A DNA stretch of 45,795 bases from Elusimicrobiaceae bacterium (GCA_016281355.1 JAEEIL010000018.1:1-45795), one strand, 5' to 3'; shown: positions 17,579 to 25,729, numbered from the stretch's first letter. Made by a program: numbers and translations. The notes: generated by a model from the letters alone, not told the origin.

Positions 17579-18418
17579 TTACTGCCGATATTCTTTTGTA
17601 AGGCAATGCACCGCACCGCCATACTCTGCTATTTTGGAGCAGTCCACTTTTACAACAGGTTTTTCGGTATGTGCTTTTATTGTTTTTATGGCAATATCGT
17701 CATACGGTAAATTGTACTGTGGAACAAAAACCGCAAGTGATGTTTCCAAAAAATTGACATATATGCCCTTGGCAGATAAATAATTATTAGCAGCGGCACA
17801 AGGTAAACTTATTGTGGTATTGATATTTATAACGGGTTTTAAAATATGTTCCCTTTTTTGCCACAAATCACACCCAGATAAATGAACTTCATTACTGATA
17901 CATAATTTACTACCCAAGAATTGCATAAAGCCGTCTATATGGCAAATTTTATCACCGATTTCACGCGGAACCCATACAACCTTATCAATACCGAGTGCGG
18001 TTTTTAATTCTTGTTCTGCTTTTTGTTTTTCTTCGGGTTTTGATTTGCAGAAAATAGTTTGTTTTTCAAAGCAAAAAACAGTATCTTGCTTTGGGTTTAA
18101 TACCATATTACCGCCGTCTATACGCAAATCACAAGGTTTTGCTTGCGGAAAGCAATTATGCACCGCGGGACGTATAAGCGCAGTAAATCGCGGAGTATAA
18201 TTTGCATAACGCGGATCAAAAAACATCTGGTGCAACTGCCCTGTTTTTACATTTTGTACAGGCAAAAAATCACGCACCCAAATATCGGGCAGGTCCAAAA
18301 TTTCTACCTTGTGATATTCCTTTAATTGGGCGGAAAAATTTTTATAAAACCTTGCATACCCAGGATATATCTTTTCTATATACTGAGTAGGTTTTGCTAT
18401 AAAAACAATCTCACTCAT
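17579..18418 (-). CDS. Agmatine-deiminase-family (peptidylarginine-deiminase-fold) enzyme
   Basis: The 279-residue protein has the guanidine-modifying fold with every catalytic motif of the agmatine deiminase/PAD_porph family: DIWVRD (45-50), RIDGGNMV with GGN at 102-104, CHIDGF with H160 and D162, and GGAVHCLT with the nucleophile C272 near the end. These enzymes hydrolyse a guanidine group to a ureido group plus ammonia. It is 60-90 residues shorter than typical agmatine deiminases, mostly at the N-terminus, and shows no signal peptide. It overlaps the upstream small gene by 8 nt and belongs to a unit with operator 3. In this context a role other than polyamine synthesis, such as modifying an arginine on a protein or a small signal, deserves attention; that is inference. 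Confidence 0.85.
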   Translation of the reverse strand: MSEIVFIAKPTQYIEKIYPGYARFYKNFSAQLKEYHKVEILDLPDIWVRDFLPVQNVKTGQLHQMFFDPRYANYTPRFTALIRPAVHNCFPQAKPCDLRIDGGNMVLNPKQDTVFCFEKQTIFCKSKPEEKQKAEQELKTALGIDKVVWVPREIGDKICHIDGFMQFLGSKLCISNEVHLSGCDLWQKREHILKPVININTTISLPCAAANNYLSAKGIYVNFLETSLAVFVPQYNLPYDDIAIKTIKAHTEKPVVKVDCSKIAEYGGAVHCLTKEYRQ

Positions 18419-18869
18419 GGCATAATCTCCAAAATACTTCTTTTTTATGTTCTGCCGGAATTATTGTTTTATCGTTAGGCCAATAATACTCCATATCAAT
18501 AATTGCCACCGCATCAATCACTTTTTGCGGCATAATATATTCATAACCGTTAATTTGTTTTAGTAAACCAAAATTTACAAGTTCCTGCCAAGCACTTGAA
18601 TTTTTGAGATAGAAATTAGGTATATTTAATGTTTGCTCTATTTCGGCAATTTTTACGAGTTTTGAAATTTGATACACATAATAATAACTGAATATCAATT
18701 TGGCCTCATTTGATAAAGTAGGCAAAAAAGTATCTAATTCTTTTAATGCTTTTTGTACTTTCGGCTGGGATAAAGCAACTAAACCGATACTTTCCACAGC
18801 GTCTAAAACCGTGTCAAAATGCTTAAACAAACTGAATTGCATAATAAAAGCCATTTCTTGATTTTCCAT
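18411..18869 (-). CDS. Unrecognised 152-residue helical protein, possibly winged-helix
   Basis: The longer open frame (to 19061) starts with a Phe/Tyr-rich stretch that overlaps the divergent gene and the operator, so I take the ATG at 18869 (MENQEMAFIMQFSLF). The protein is helical and the segment IEQTLNIPNFYLKNSSAWQ followed by LVNFGLLKQINGYEYIMP looks like a winged helix (recognition helix plus wing). No catalytic motif was seen. The predicted -10 (TACAAT, 18881-18876) lies so close that the message may be leaderless; an internal ATG at 18842 is an alternative. It is coupled to the deiminase gene by an 8-nt overlap. Confidence 0.65.
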   Translation of the reverse strand: MENQEMAFIMQFSLFKHFDTVLDAVESIGLVALSQPKVQKALKELDTFLPTLSNEAKLIFSYYYVYQISKLVKIAEIEQTLNIPNFYLKNSSAWQELVNFGLLKQINGYEYIMPQKVIDAVAIIDMEYYWPNDKTIIPAEHKKEVFWRLCHE

Positions 18870-18875
18870 ACAAAT

Positions 18876-18909
18876 ATTGTAGCAAGTGTAAATGACAACA
18901 TATTGTCGC
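18876..18909 (-). promoter_or_regulatory. WYL-regulon promoter 3: operator and -10 box in the divergent gap
   Basis: On the minus strand GCGACAATATGTTGTCAT (18909-18892) is followed after 10 nt by TACAAT (18881-18876). It drives the unit of the 152-residue protein and the deiminase. The same operator lies upstream of the oppositely directed operon that encodes the WYL regulator, which would allow autoregulation. Confidence 0.75.
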
Positions 18910-18936
18910 AAATGTAAAATTTGATAAAAGATATTG

Positions 18937-18942
18937 TATAAT
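18937..18942 (+). promoter_or_regulatory. -10 box of the regulator operon
   Basis: A perfect TATAAT lies 17 nt upstream of the ATG at 18960, with an AAAGGAG ribosome site between them. No good -35 is seen at 17 bp; operator 3 (18892-18909) ends 27 nt upstream of this box. Confidence 0.5.
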
Positions 18943-18959
18943 TTGATAAAGGAGAATTT

Positions 18960-19715
18960 ATGTCGGCAATAATAAAAGAAGAAATAAAAAAGAAATTTGA
19001 AGGAAAAATTAATCAATTGTTGAAACAAAATGATAGAGAAGAAATACTCAAACAACTTCAAAAAATTAATGATTTATTTCTAACAGAATGCATTTTAGAA
19101 ATTGATAATATGGAAATTATTCCTATAGAAACTGAAATATATTATGACAATGAAAGCAAAAATTTTAATGACGGAATGATATATAAAGACAAATTACAGA
19201 AAAATAGATTCGGTAAACTTTATTTCCATAGATACCAAAAGAATGGTCAAATAAACCATCGGGATGGTGGCGTTGATATTTGTTTATCAAATAAAGAAGA
19301 TTTTTATTTATCCATTCTCTTACGTAGCGCCTACATTAACGGAAAATTGTTTACGGGCCCGAATAAAATTCAAGAAAAATTTTATTATGACATTTTAGAA
19401 AATAGAATTTTAAGTTTAGAAGGAGAAACTAAAGAAGAAGTCCAAGCTAAACAGAAAGATAAAAATGAACAAAACAAAGATATAAATACCGAAAATATAT
19501 ATCATCAACCTAGAATTATAGGAAAACATTATAATATAGCAGAAGAACAAGAAGAAGAACAAGAACAAGAAAAAGAAGAATATTACTTAAACAGCTTAAA
19601 TTTGGGCAATGAATATCAGTATTTAAAAGAAATTGAACATAATTTTTATACAAAAAAGAGAAAAGAAGAAATAATAAAGAAATTCGAAGAAAGGGCTAAA
19701 AATAATGGAAAATAA
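18960..19715 (+). CDS. Unrecognised charged protein co-transcribed with the WYL regulator
   Basis: The 251-residue product has an N-terminal helix, then a compact beta-rich segment (RFGKLYFHRYQKNGQINHR, DGGVDICLSNKEDFYLSILL, RSAYINGKLFTGPNKI) and a long acidic coiled-coil tail very rich in Glu, Lys and Gln (about residues 155-215). I do not recognise the family. The central GVDI...Y.S.L.RSAYING....GP pattern looks like a conserved fold core. It ends 11 nt inside the regulator gene, so the two are translationally coupled; it may be a partner or sensor of the regulator. It is very AT-rich. Confidence 0.7.
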   Translation: MSAIIKEEIKKKFEGKINQLLKQNDREEILKQLQKINDLFLTECILEIDNMEIIPIETEIYYDNESKNFNDGMIYKDKLQKNRFGKLYFHRYQKNGQINHRDGGVDICLSNKEDFYLSILLRSAYINGKLFTGPNKIQEKFYYDILENRILSLEGETKEEVQAKQKDKNEQNKDINTENIYHQPRIIGKHYNIAEEQEEEQEQEKEEYYLNSLNLGNEYQYLKEIEHNFYTKKRKEEIIKKFEERAKNNGK

Positions 19716-20622
19716 AATTACACGGCTTTTGTATGTTTTAAATCAATTGGATAAAGGTGAGGTCTGCTTAAAAACTATGGCAGATGAAATGGGCATTTCA
19801 TTAAGAAGTGTGCAAAGATATATACAAACTATTGATGATGCTGATTTCCCTATCTATGACGTTCGCCCCGGTGTTTATGCTTTTACGGAAGGGTTTAATT
19901 TGTCTAAATTTCAACTTGATACCGAGGAAGCCGGCGTGCTTGTGTTTTTATCTGATATTGCTAATACTTTGGGCGGGAATATTGCAACAACTTTTAAAAA
20001 TCTCCGCCGCCGCATAACTGCACCGAACCAAGAAAATCCGTTTTTCCTTAAAATCGCAAAAGGTTTAAATTTTGAAGACACACCGCTTACGCAAACATTA
20101 CGCCAGGCAATACGCAAGAAAAAATATCTTCTGGTAACTTATAAAAGTCAGACGGGACAAAAGGTCAAGGAACATCTTGTTATACCGATAAAAATTGCGT
20201 GGTACGACGGTTTTTGGTATCTTGTCTGCCTTGGCAAAAACGATTATATTTTTAAATTCCGCCTTGACAGAATTTTAAAAGCCGCGGTACAAAAAAAGAG
20301 TTTTAAAATTGATTCCGCTAAATTTACCGAGTTAATGAATAAGAGCGTAAATATATTTTTTGAAGACGAACGCAATATTTTAGTTACCTTAAAAATTGCC
20401 GCACAAGTAGCGCATTATTTTAAACAAAGGTCATATTTCCCCGAGCAAAAAATTATTAAAGAAGCCAAGAACGGGGAACTGACTATAACCTGCAGAATCA
20501 GCAAACCCGAAGAAATTTTAATGATAATTTTCCACTGGCTTCCGCACATTAAGGTAATAAGTCCGAAGCCCCTTCAAACTGCCGTGAAAGATACCATTAA
20601 AGGGTATTTAAAAGGGATATAA
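19705..20622 (+). CDS. WYL-domain transcriptional regulator
   Basis: The 305-residue protein has an N-terminal winged helix-turn-helix of the HTH_11 type (KTMADEMGISLRSVQRYIQ), a WYL domain (about residues 130-205) with the literal WYL in FWYLVCL and FKFRLDRI, and a C-terminal WCX-like extension. BrxR, CapW and PafBC have this architecture; they bind palindromes and control phage-defence or DNA-damage genes, and the WYL domain is thought to sense nucleic-acid ligands. It lies at the centre of four promoters with the same palindrome, so it is the natural candidate to bind them. It is coupled to the preceding gene by an 11-nt overlap. Confidence 0.9.
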   Translation: MENKITRLLYVLNQLDKGEVCLKTMADEMGISLRSVQRYIQTIDDADFPIYDVRPGVYAFTEGFNLSKFQLDTEEAGVLVFLSDIANTLGGNIATTFKNLRRRITAPNQENPFFLKIAKGLNFEDTPLTQTLRQAIRKKKYLLVTYKSQTGQKVKEHLVIPIKIAWYDGFWYLVCLGKNDYIFKFRLDRILKAAVQKKSFKIDSAKFTELMNKSVNIFFEDERNILVTLKIAAQVAHYFKQRSYFPEQKIIKEAKNGELTITCRISKPEEILMIIFHWLPHIKVISPKPLQTAVKDTIKGYLKGI

Positions 20623-20630
20623 AAGTAGTA

Positions 20631-22337
20631 TTATTTTATTATTCTTTTTAGTTTCCTAGTTATTTGTTTAATCAACAATTTTTCTCTTTCTTCAAAGAAT
20701 TTTTTACAATATCTTAAATGCAATTTTGTTTTTGGAGGAATAAGGTGTTTATTAAAATCATTTTGACATACTGATGCTAAAAAATCAAGTAATGGTTTGT
20801 CATTTTTGGTACTGTTTTCATCGCCAGGCAAAAGTGATAAATTAGCTAATTGATTATATTTGTTTCTTACGTCATGATATTTGGAAGGATATTTATACCT
20901 AATTTTATTTTCTTTATCTATTAGATTTCTTTTCTCTATCGATTTTTTTTCTTTAAAACTATCATCAGTAGTATTTATACCTTTTTTAAATTCTTTTTTA
21001 GATTTAAAGAATTTTTTAGCGTGCAAATGGTCAACATGTAATTCATTATACTTCTGGTAACCACATAAAAACATCAAAAGTATTAAAGTTTTAGAATTAC
21101 CATATTCCAAATTCATAAAATTTTCAATATCATCATCAGAAATCTTTAATCCTATTTTTTCATTAAATAAAAAATCTTTTTTAAAATCAAACCTTTCTAA
21201 TTTACCTTTCTTGTTTAAATGCTCATTGATAATGTTTCTTATCTCATTCAACACATTGTCACTAGATTTTCCATATTTACCCTTCAAAAATGAAGATAGC
21301 ATATAATATCTTACTAATTCCTTATCTTTAGATGTTTTTAGGTTTAGAGCCTCCTTCATTATTAAATATAACAAAGGTATTATAGCATTACGAGATTGCA
21401 TCGTTCTAGCATAAAAACCCAAATTGTGTAAAGTAGTTAATAAATCTTCTATATTATCCTTTATACTTATTAAAGATTCGAGCATTGCTTCCATACTAAC
21501 ATCTTTAAATGATTTTCCTATTTTCACAGATTTTATCTCTTTAGGATCGGAACAAAATAAAGATGCTTTTATAACGAAATTATAATCTATTGTCGTCCCA
21601 ATTTCAGCTTTTTGTCTATTTATAGTATTGATTATAGTATTTATAATAGTTCTAATATTTTCTTTATTACCATCATTTTTATCCTTATTATTCGCAAAAC
21701 TTTTAGAAATTAATTTAGAAAATAATAAAAATGCTGGTGTTAATTCTGTTCCTTTAGAGTTTAATCTGTTAAATATTAAAGTGGTGTCCTCTATATCGGT
21801 ATCTAAATAATGAAGTACTATTTCTAGTTTTTCTAAATTTTTTCTTAATCTACTCAATTCTTTAGTCCACTTCTTTTCTATAGTTTCGTTTTTCTGACAA
21901 TTCACATACACTTCTTTCCATTCTTCCCCATATCCTTTTTCTTCTTTTTCTTTAAATTTAAATTTCTTTATTTGATTTTTTTCTACTTGGCAATATAATA
22001 TTTTACCGTCAAATGTACCATAAAGTCCAATATTCAATGCGGTAAGTCGTTGTTGCCCATCTAAAATAGCAATTTTTCCCTTATACTCTTTTTTATCTAT
22101 AGGTTTTTCCGTTAATGTGTCTGTTTGATAATCAAGTATCATTTCGAAAGCTCCTATATCCTTTACTGCCTCTTTATTGTTCCAAATCCAAAATGATCCT
22201 ATCGGAAAGCCTTTATATATGGAATCAAATAATTCTTCAATTTGTTTTTCTGTCCACTCAAAATTACGCTGAATATTAGGTAATATAATTTTCGTCCTTG
22301 CTTTCTTAAACCACTTTAAAAAACTTTCAGATTTCAT
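20631..22337 (-). CDS. DUF262/DUF1524 (GmrSD-like) protein
   Basis: From the ATG at 22337 (ribosome site AAGGA) the protein has 568 residues. The N-terminal DUF262 domain has NIQRNFEW (21-28), the ParB-like nucleotide-binding DGQQRLTAL (93-101) and FNRLNSKGTELTP. The C-terminal part has a DUF1524 HNH-type motif, HVDHLHAKKFF, then QLANLSLLPGDENSTKNDK. In the GmrSD/BrxU type IV restriction family these domains use NTP hydrolysis to cut modified phage DNA. An upstream ATG at 22418 would overlap the preceding gene and lacks a ribosome site. No WYL operator was found directly upstream; it could still be read from the unit above through a 71-nt gap. It is strongly AT-rich. Confidence 0.88.
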   Translation of the reverse strand: MKSESFLKWFKKARTKIILPNIQRNFEWTEKQIEELFDSIYKGFPIGSFWIWNNKEAVKDIGAFEMILDYQTDTLTEKPIDKKEYKGKIAILDGQQRLTALNIGLYGTFDGKILYCQVEKNQIKKFKFKEKEEKGYGEEWKEVYVNCQKNETIEKKWTKELSRLRKNLEKLEIVLHYLDTDIEDTTLIFNRLNSKGTELTPAFLLFSKLISKSFANNKDKNDGNKENIRTIINTIINTINRQKAEIGTTIDYNFVIKASLFCSDPKEIKSVKIGKSFKDVSMEAMLESLISIKDNIEDLLTTLHNLGFYARTMQSRNAIIPLLYLIMKEALNLKTSKDKELVRYYMLSSFLKGKYGKSSDNVLNEIRNIINEHLNKKGKLERFDFKKDFLFNEKIGLKISDDDIENFMNLEYGNSKTLILLMFLCGYQKYNELHVDHLHAKKFFKSKKEFKKGINTTDDSFKEKKSIEKRNLIDKENKIRYKYPSKYHDVRNKYNQLANLSLLPGDENSTKNDKPLLDFLASVCQNDFNKHLIPPKTKLHLRYCKKFFEEREKLLIKQITRKLKRIIK

Positions 22338-22408
22338 ATTATTCCTTTTTATATTTGATTTTTGATTAAAAACATGAATTTGTCTTATACCTTCATTATA
22401 CCTTAAAA

Positions 22409-23869
22409 CTACACGCACGTATATAAGAAATCAATTAACTTGACCATTGCCAAAGTGTCTTGATAGCAGTAGGCAAGAAGGTCGGCACGTAATTTCTTGG
22501 CTTCTTCTTGCGGAAGTTTGTCAAAATATAAAAGCATAAAGGCATTCATGGCGTCCCCACCGTGTGCAACGGGCATACCTTCATAAGTCATACTCGGGCA
22601 AACAACGGGCAAAACTTTTTTGATAGAGGCACTACCGCCAAAATCAGGATGAAAATAATATTTGGAAAACACTTCACAGGTATCTTCTAATCTTTCGCGA
22701 AGGGAAAGCAAAAAATCTCTATCTTGCGGGGAAATAGGCAATTGCGCAAGGTCCTTTAATATCGTGCTTTCAAAAGTTGCATAATGTGCTATTATAGAAC
22801 CCTCCGGACCAATAAACTTTTTTATTGCTTCAATACAAGCATAACGAGGATCTTCTTTACCTTCAAACAAAAATTCTTTATGCTCCAAAGGTCCGTGCGA
22901 CTCGTTTTGTATATGCAAAGAAAACTGAAAGGCAATATGCGAATAGGGCTTACTGTTCTTAAAATGAGGTATAGCAAAATTTATTGTTTCAAAGTCAAAA
23001 TAATAAAGCGGATATTTTAAGTTCTTAAGCCAAGTGGAAATTGCTTTACTGTTCACATAGGGCTTGCCTGTTTTAAAAACCTCAACCCATTTATTTTTAG
23101 TAAAACTACTGAAATAATTTGGCGGTATTTGCTTTACATCCAAAATACCATCTTCCTGCAACATTTCGGCTTTCATACCTATACGGGGAATATTAAAAAT
23201 TGAAATTTTTGGCAAATCCGCCCAGCAATAATCTTTAAAAGGGCATTTATCACAAGTCCCCTTTACTTTTAATACATTTTGCGGCTCCGGTCCTTTTGCC
23301 AAAACTGCCATTTGTTTTAAATTTTCTTCTATCTCGGCAGACGGTTTTAATTTATGGGTTAAATTTTCTAAAACAAAGAGATTTTTTATGTCAATTTCTT
23401 CCGTAGTTTTCTCGTAATCGGGGTTTAAGTGCATTAAATAACAAGCATGTATTTTAAGTCCACAATTATCCAAAACATATTTTTGAACGGATAAATCGTC
23501 ATAATGACTATCTTCAACTTTTGTTCCGCTTTTTACTTCAATGATATTATAAGAACCGTCTTTATTTTTCTCTAAAATATCAACAAAAACTATCAAATTA
23601 TTATATTCAAAAGCCGCCTCGTAAATATAATTTTGTTTGGGCAGTAATTCCTGTGTTTTAGCGAGTGCCGCTTTAGGGTTTTGCCAACCGTTTTCCACTA
23701 AAACACCTTGCGGAAAATATTTATAAGCATAAGCACCCACTTCTTTACCTTGGTCAAAAAGGTGCTGCTGAAAGTCAGACGGTGCGGTTTGTTCATTATA
23801 TTTATTTTTATACAACCAAAATTGCTTTGGGCAATTTATAAACTTAATATATTGCGATTTTGAAAACAT
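22409..23869 (-). CDS. DUF2779-type Fe-S PD-(D/E)xK nuclease with DEDD exonuclease-like domain
   Basis: The 486-residue protein begins like Cas4/AddB nucleases (MFSKSQYIKFINCPKQFWLY). Its nuclease core has D97 (FVDILE) and E111-x-K113 (EVKSGT), and the four cluster cysteines C13, C206, C209 and C215 (CDKCPFKDYC). The C-terminal half has an RNase H/DEDD-like exonuclease pattern: YYFDFE (D292, E294), AHYATFE (361-367) and YCYQDT (D471). DUF2779 proteins of this kind are uncharacterised. It starts 29 nt after the stop of the small exported-protein gene and is probably the last or next-to-last gene of the unit driven by operator 4. Confidence 0.85.
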   Translation of the reverse strand: MFSKSQYIKFINCPKQFWLYKNKYNEQTAPSDFQQHLFDQGKEVGAYAYKYFPQGVLVENGWQNPKAALAKTQELLPKQNYIYEAAFEYNNLIVFVDILEKNKDGSYNIIEVKSGTKVEDSHYDDLSVQKYVLDNCGLKIHACYLMHLNPDYEKTTEEIDIKNLFVLENLTHKLKPSAEIEENLKQMAVLAKGPEPQNVLKVKGTCDKCPFKDYCWADLPKISIFNIPRIGMKAEMLQEDGILDVKQIPPNYFSSFTKNKWVEVFKTGKPYVNSKAISTWLKNLKYPLYYFDFETINFAIPHFKNSKPYSHIAFQFSLHIQNESHGPLEHKEFLFEGKEDPRYACIEAIKKFIGPEGSIIAHYATFESTILKDLAQLPISPQDRDFLLSLRERLEDTCEVFSKYYFHPDFGGSASIKKVLPVVCPSMTYEGMPVAHGGDAMNAFMLLYFDKLPQEEAKKLRADLLAYCYQDTLAMVKLIDFLYTCV

Positions 23870-23898
23870 AAATTTCCTTACCTACATTGTACCTTTAA

Positions 23899-24096
23899 TT
23901 ATTTCCTAAAACAAAACAAATTATGGCTTTGGCTTTCAACAAAACACTCCGTATCGCCAAGGTCATAACGGGTTATATCACTCATAGCATAGTTTGTAAT
24001 GCTTTTTACTGCTTCAACTTTTATTTCCAATTTTGCCGCTGCATATCCCAAAGCAGCAAAACAAATTGAACCTAAAATTATAAATAACTTTTTCAT
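23899..24096 (-). CDS. Small exported protein
   Basis: The 65-residue product starts MKKLFIILGSICFAALGYA, a convincing signal peptide, and ends with a short mature part containing two cysteines (TECFVESQSHNLFCFRK) that could form a disulfide. A GGGAAA ribosome site precedes the ATG, and the gene starts 2 nt after the stop of the DnaB-like ATPase gene, so it is translated as part of that unit. Function unknown. Confidence 0.6.
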   Translation of the reverse strand: MKKLFIILGSICFAALGYAAAKLEIKVEAVKSITNYAMSDITRYDLGDTECFVESQSHNLFCFRK

Positions 24097-24098
24097 AA

Positions 24099-25103
24099 TT
24101 ATTTCCCTTTTTGTATTTTTTCCAAAGCCGATTTCACTTTTTTTAGCGTTATTTGGGGTTCTTCATTATATCTATCTTCCCCATCAACGATATTTAAGTT
24201 CCACAGTGCCTGTATAAAACGCTGGTCTAGATTTCCCTGCACAAACTGTTTTAACTGTTCCAATATTTCCAAATTATATTTTTGCCTCTCATATTTACCG
24301 CGCCCGTAATACCTGTCCAAATTTTCCTTAATACGTTTTATGTCTATTTTATCACAGAAATAACAACAATCGGAAAACCAATTAATTTCTATAACTTTTT
24401 GAAAGGGCTTTTTTATTAATATTTCAGCTAAATATTTATATTTGTAATCCTGATTATAATAATTTTCTCTATGTAGCAACAAAACAAGGTCCGCTATATC
24501 AGCAATTTTGGGATATCGCAAATCGGAAATTTCGGGGCGGTTTGGCTCGCCTTCTTTTTTCCTGTACATCTGCGAACATACCAAAACGGGAATATTTAAT
24601 TTTACGGCAAGTTCTTTTAGTGCCTGCATATTTGCGATAGCGTCTTGTTTATTTTTTTGCTTTATCAAGTCAAAATAATCAATCACTATAAGTTCGGGTT
24701 TATTATCTTTTGTTATAAGTTCTTCAATATTATTTTTTATATCTTTTACGTATAAAGCAGGTTTATCACAAATAAATAAAGGGGCTTTTATTAACTCTCC
24801 GATTTTTAATGTTAATGCTTTCCATTGCTCTTTTGTAAGCATATCTTCGGCAACTCTAAATCTTTCTATTGATGCGTTAGCACAAGCCATTCTCTCATAA
24901 ATAACTTTTCCGCCTGTTTCAAGAGAAAATAAAGCTACCGGTAAATTCTGCATAACCGCGACATTATAAGCAATATCCAAAGCCAAGGCTGTTTTTCCTT
25001 GTGCGGGGCGGGATGCCAAAAGTATTAAATCACCCCTCTTAAAACCACCTGTTGCGGCATCTAAATCAGTAAAGTATGTTAAAATATTTGTATTATTGTT
25101 CAT
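24099..25103 (-). CDS. Stand-alone DnaB-C-like RecA-fold ATPase
   Basis: The 334-residue protein consists of the C-terminal RecA-like domain of replicative DnaB helicase without the N-terminal primase-binding domain. Walker A is SRPAQGKT (31-38), the catalytic Glu is in LFSLE (E62), Walker B is LIVIDYFDL (D142), then VLVCSQ (173-178) and DIADLVLLLHR (202-212). The last 100 residues are a unique tail. It could be a translocase or loader, or a signalling ATPase; the housekeeping dnaB would be a separate, larger gene. It overlaps the TPR gene by 4 nt (ATGA). Confidence 0.85.
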   Translation of the reverse strand: MNNNTNILTYFTDLDAATGGFKRGDLILLASRPAQGKTALALDIAYNVAVMQNLPVALFSLETGGKVIYERMACANASIERFRVAEDMLTKEQWKALTLKIGELIKAPLFICDKPALYVKDIKNNIEELITKDNKPELIVIDYFDLIKQKNKQDAIANMQALKELAVKLNIPVLVCSQMYRKKEGEPNRPEISDLRYPKIADIADLVLLLHRENYYNQDYKYKYLAEILIKKPFQKVIEINWFSDCCYFCDKIDIKRIKENLDRYYGRGKYERQKYNLEILEQLKQFVQGNLDQRFIQALWNLNIVDGEDRYNEEPQITLKKVKSALEKIQKGK

Positions 25104-25672
25104 AATATATTCTCCTTCTTTTTTCGTTTCAATTCTTTAAATATTTGGTCTTTAAGAGATAAAATGCAATTGTCTTTAGGGTTGATTTCTAAACCGTTAT
25201 CGCAATCAGCAAGGGCTTTATCGGTTTTACCTGTGCTGTAATAAAAATAAGCTCTGCGATAATAATACATACTGTCATTTTTACCGAACTCTATGGCTTT
25301 TGTATAGTATTTTTCCGCACTTTTATTGCTATGCTTTTGAAAAAATATATCAGCCATATTTAAATAACATGCTGCGTCTTTATCGTCTATTTTAAGTATT
25401 TTTTTATACTCTTTAAGGGCATCATCCCACTTACCTAACTTTCCGAAACAATCTGCACGACAAAACAGATAATAAGTATTTTTAGGGTCTAACTCAAGTG
25501 CTTTTGAATAATCCGTAAGTGCTTTTTCGTATTCTTGATTGGTTATATAAGCCAAAGCCCTGCCTTCATAAAGTTCCTTTGTATTTGGATGTTCCGTAAT
25601 GAACTTTGTATAGCGTTGTATTTCCTCTTCCGGTTTAATTATACCGTTATAAATAACTGTTGCTTCTTCCAT
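25100..25672 (-). CDS. TPR-repeat protein, first gene of the DnaB-like/nuclease unit
   Basis: The 190-residue protein is built from about four tetratricopeptide repeats (QEYEKALTDYSKALELDPKN, GKWDDALKEYKKILKIDDKD, SNKSAEKYYTKAIEFGKN, GKTDKALADCDNGLEINPKD) and ends in a basic tail (KELKRKKKENIL). No signal peptide. A GGAGG ribosome site precedes the ATG, and operator 4 with its -10 box lies about 25 nt upstream. It is the second TPR gene controlled by the same operator type, which suggests it is a scaffold for the products of this regulon. Confidence 0.85.
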   Translation of the reverse strand: MEEATVIYNGIIKPEEEIQRYTKFITEHPNTKELYEGRALAYITNQEYEKALTDYSKALELDPKNTYYLFCRADCFGKLGKWDDALKEYKKILKIDDKDAACYLNMADIFFQKHSNKSAEKYYTKAIEFGKNDSMYYYRRAYFYYSTGKTDKALADCDNGLEINPKDNCILSLKDQIFKELKRKKKENIL

Positions 25673-25695
25673 AAGACCTCCTGCCTGTTAATTAT

Positions 25696-25729
25696 ATGAT
25701 ATAACAAGCAAACGACAACATTGTGTCAT
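25696..25729 (-). promoter_or_regulatory. WYL-regulon promoter 4: operator and -10 box
   Basis: On the minus strand ATGACACAATGTTGTCGT (25729-25712) is followed after 10 nt by TATCAT (25701-25696). It drives the TPR, DnaB-like, small exported and DUF2779 genes. This site lies 7 kb from the regulator gene, which shows the motif is not just a local repeat. Confidence 0.75.

Noticed and set aside
18870-19061. N-terminal extension of the 152-residue protein
   Set aside because: The added residues are a Phe/Tyr-rich stretch encoded across the operator and the start of the divergent gene; the ATG at 18869 fits better.
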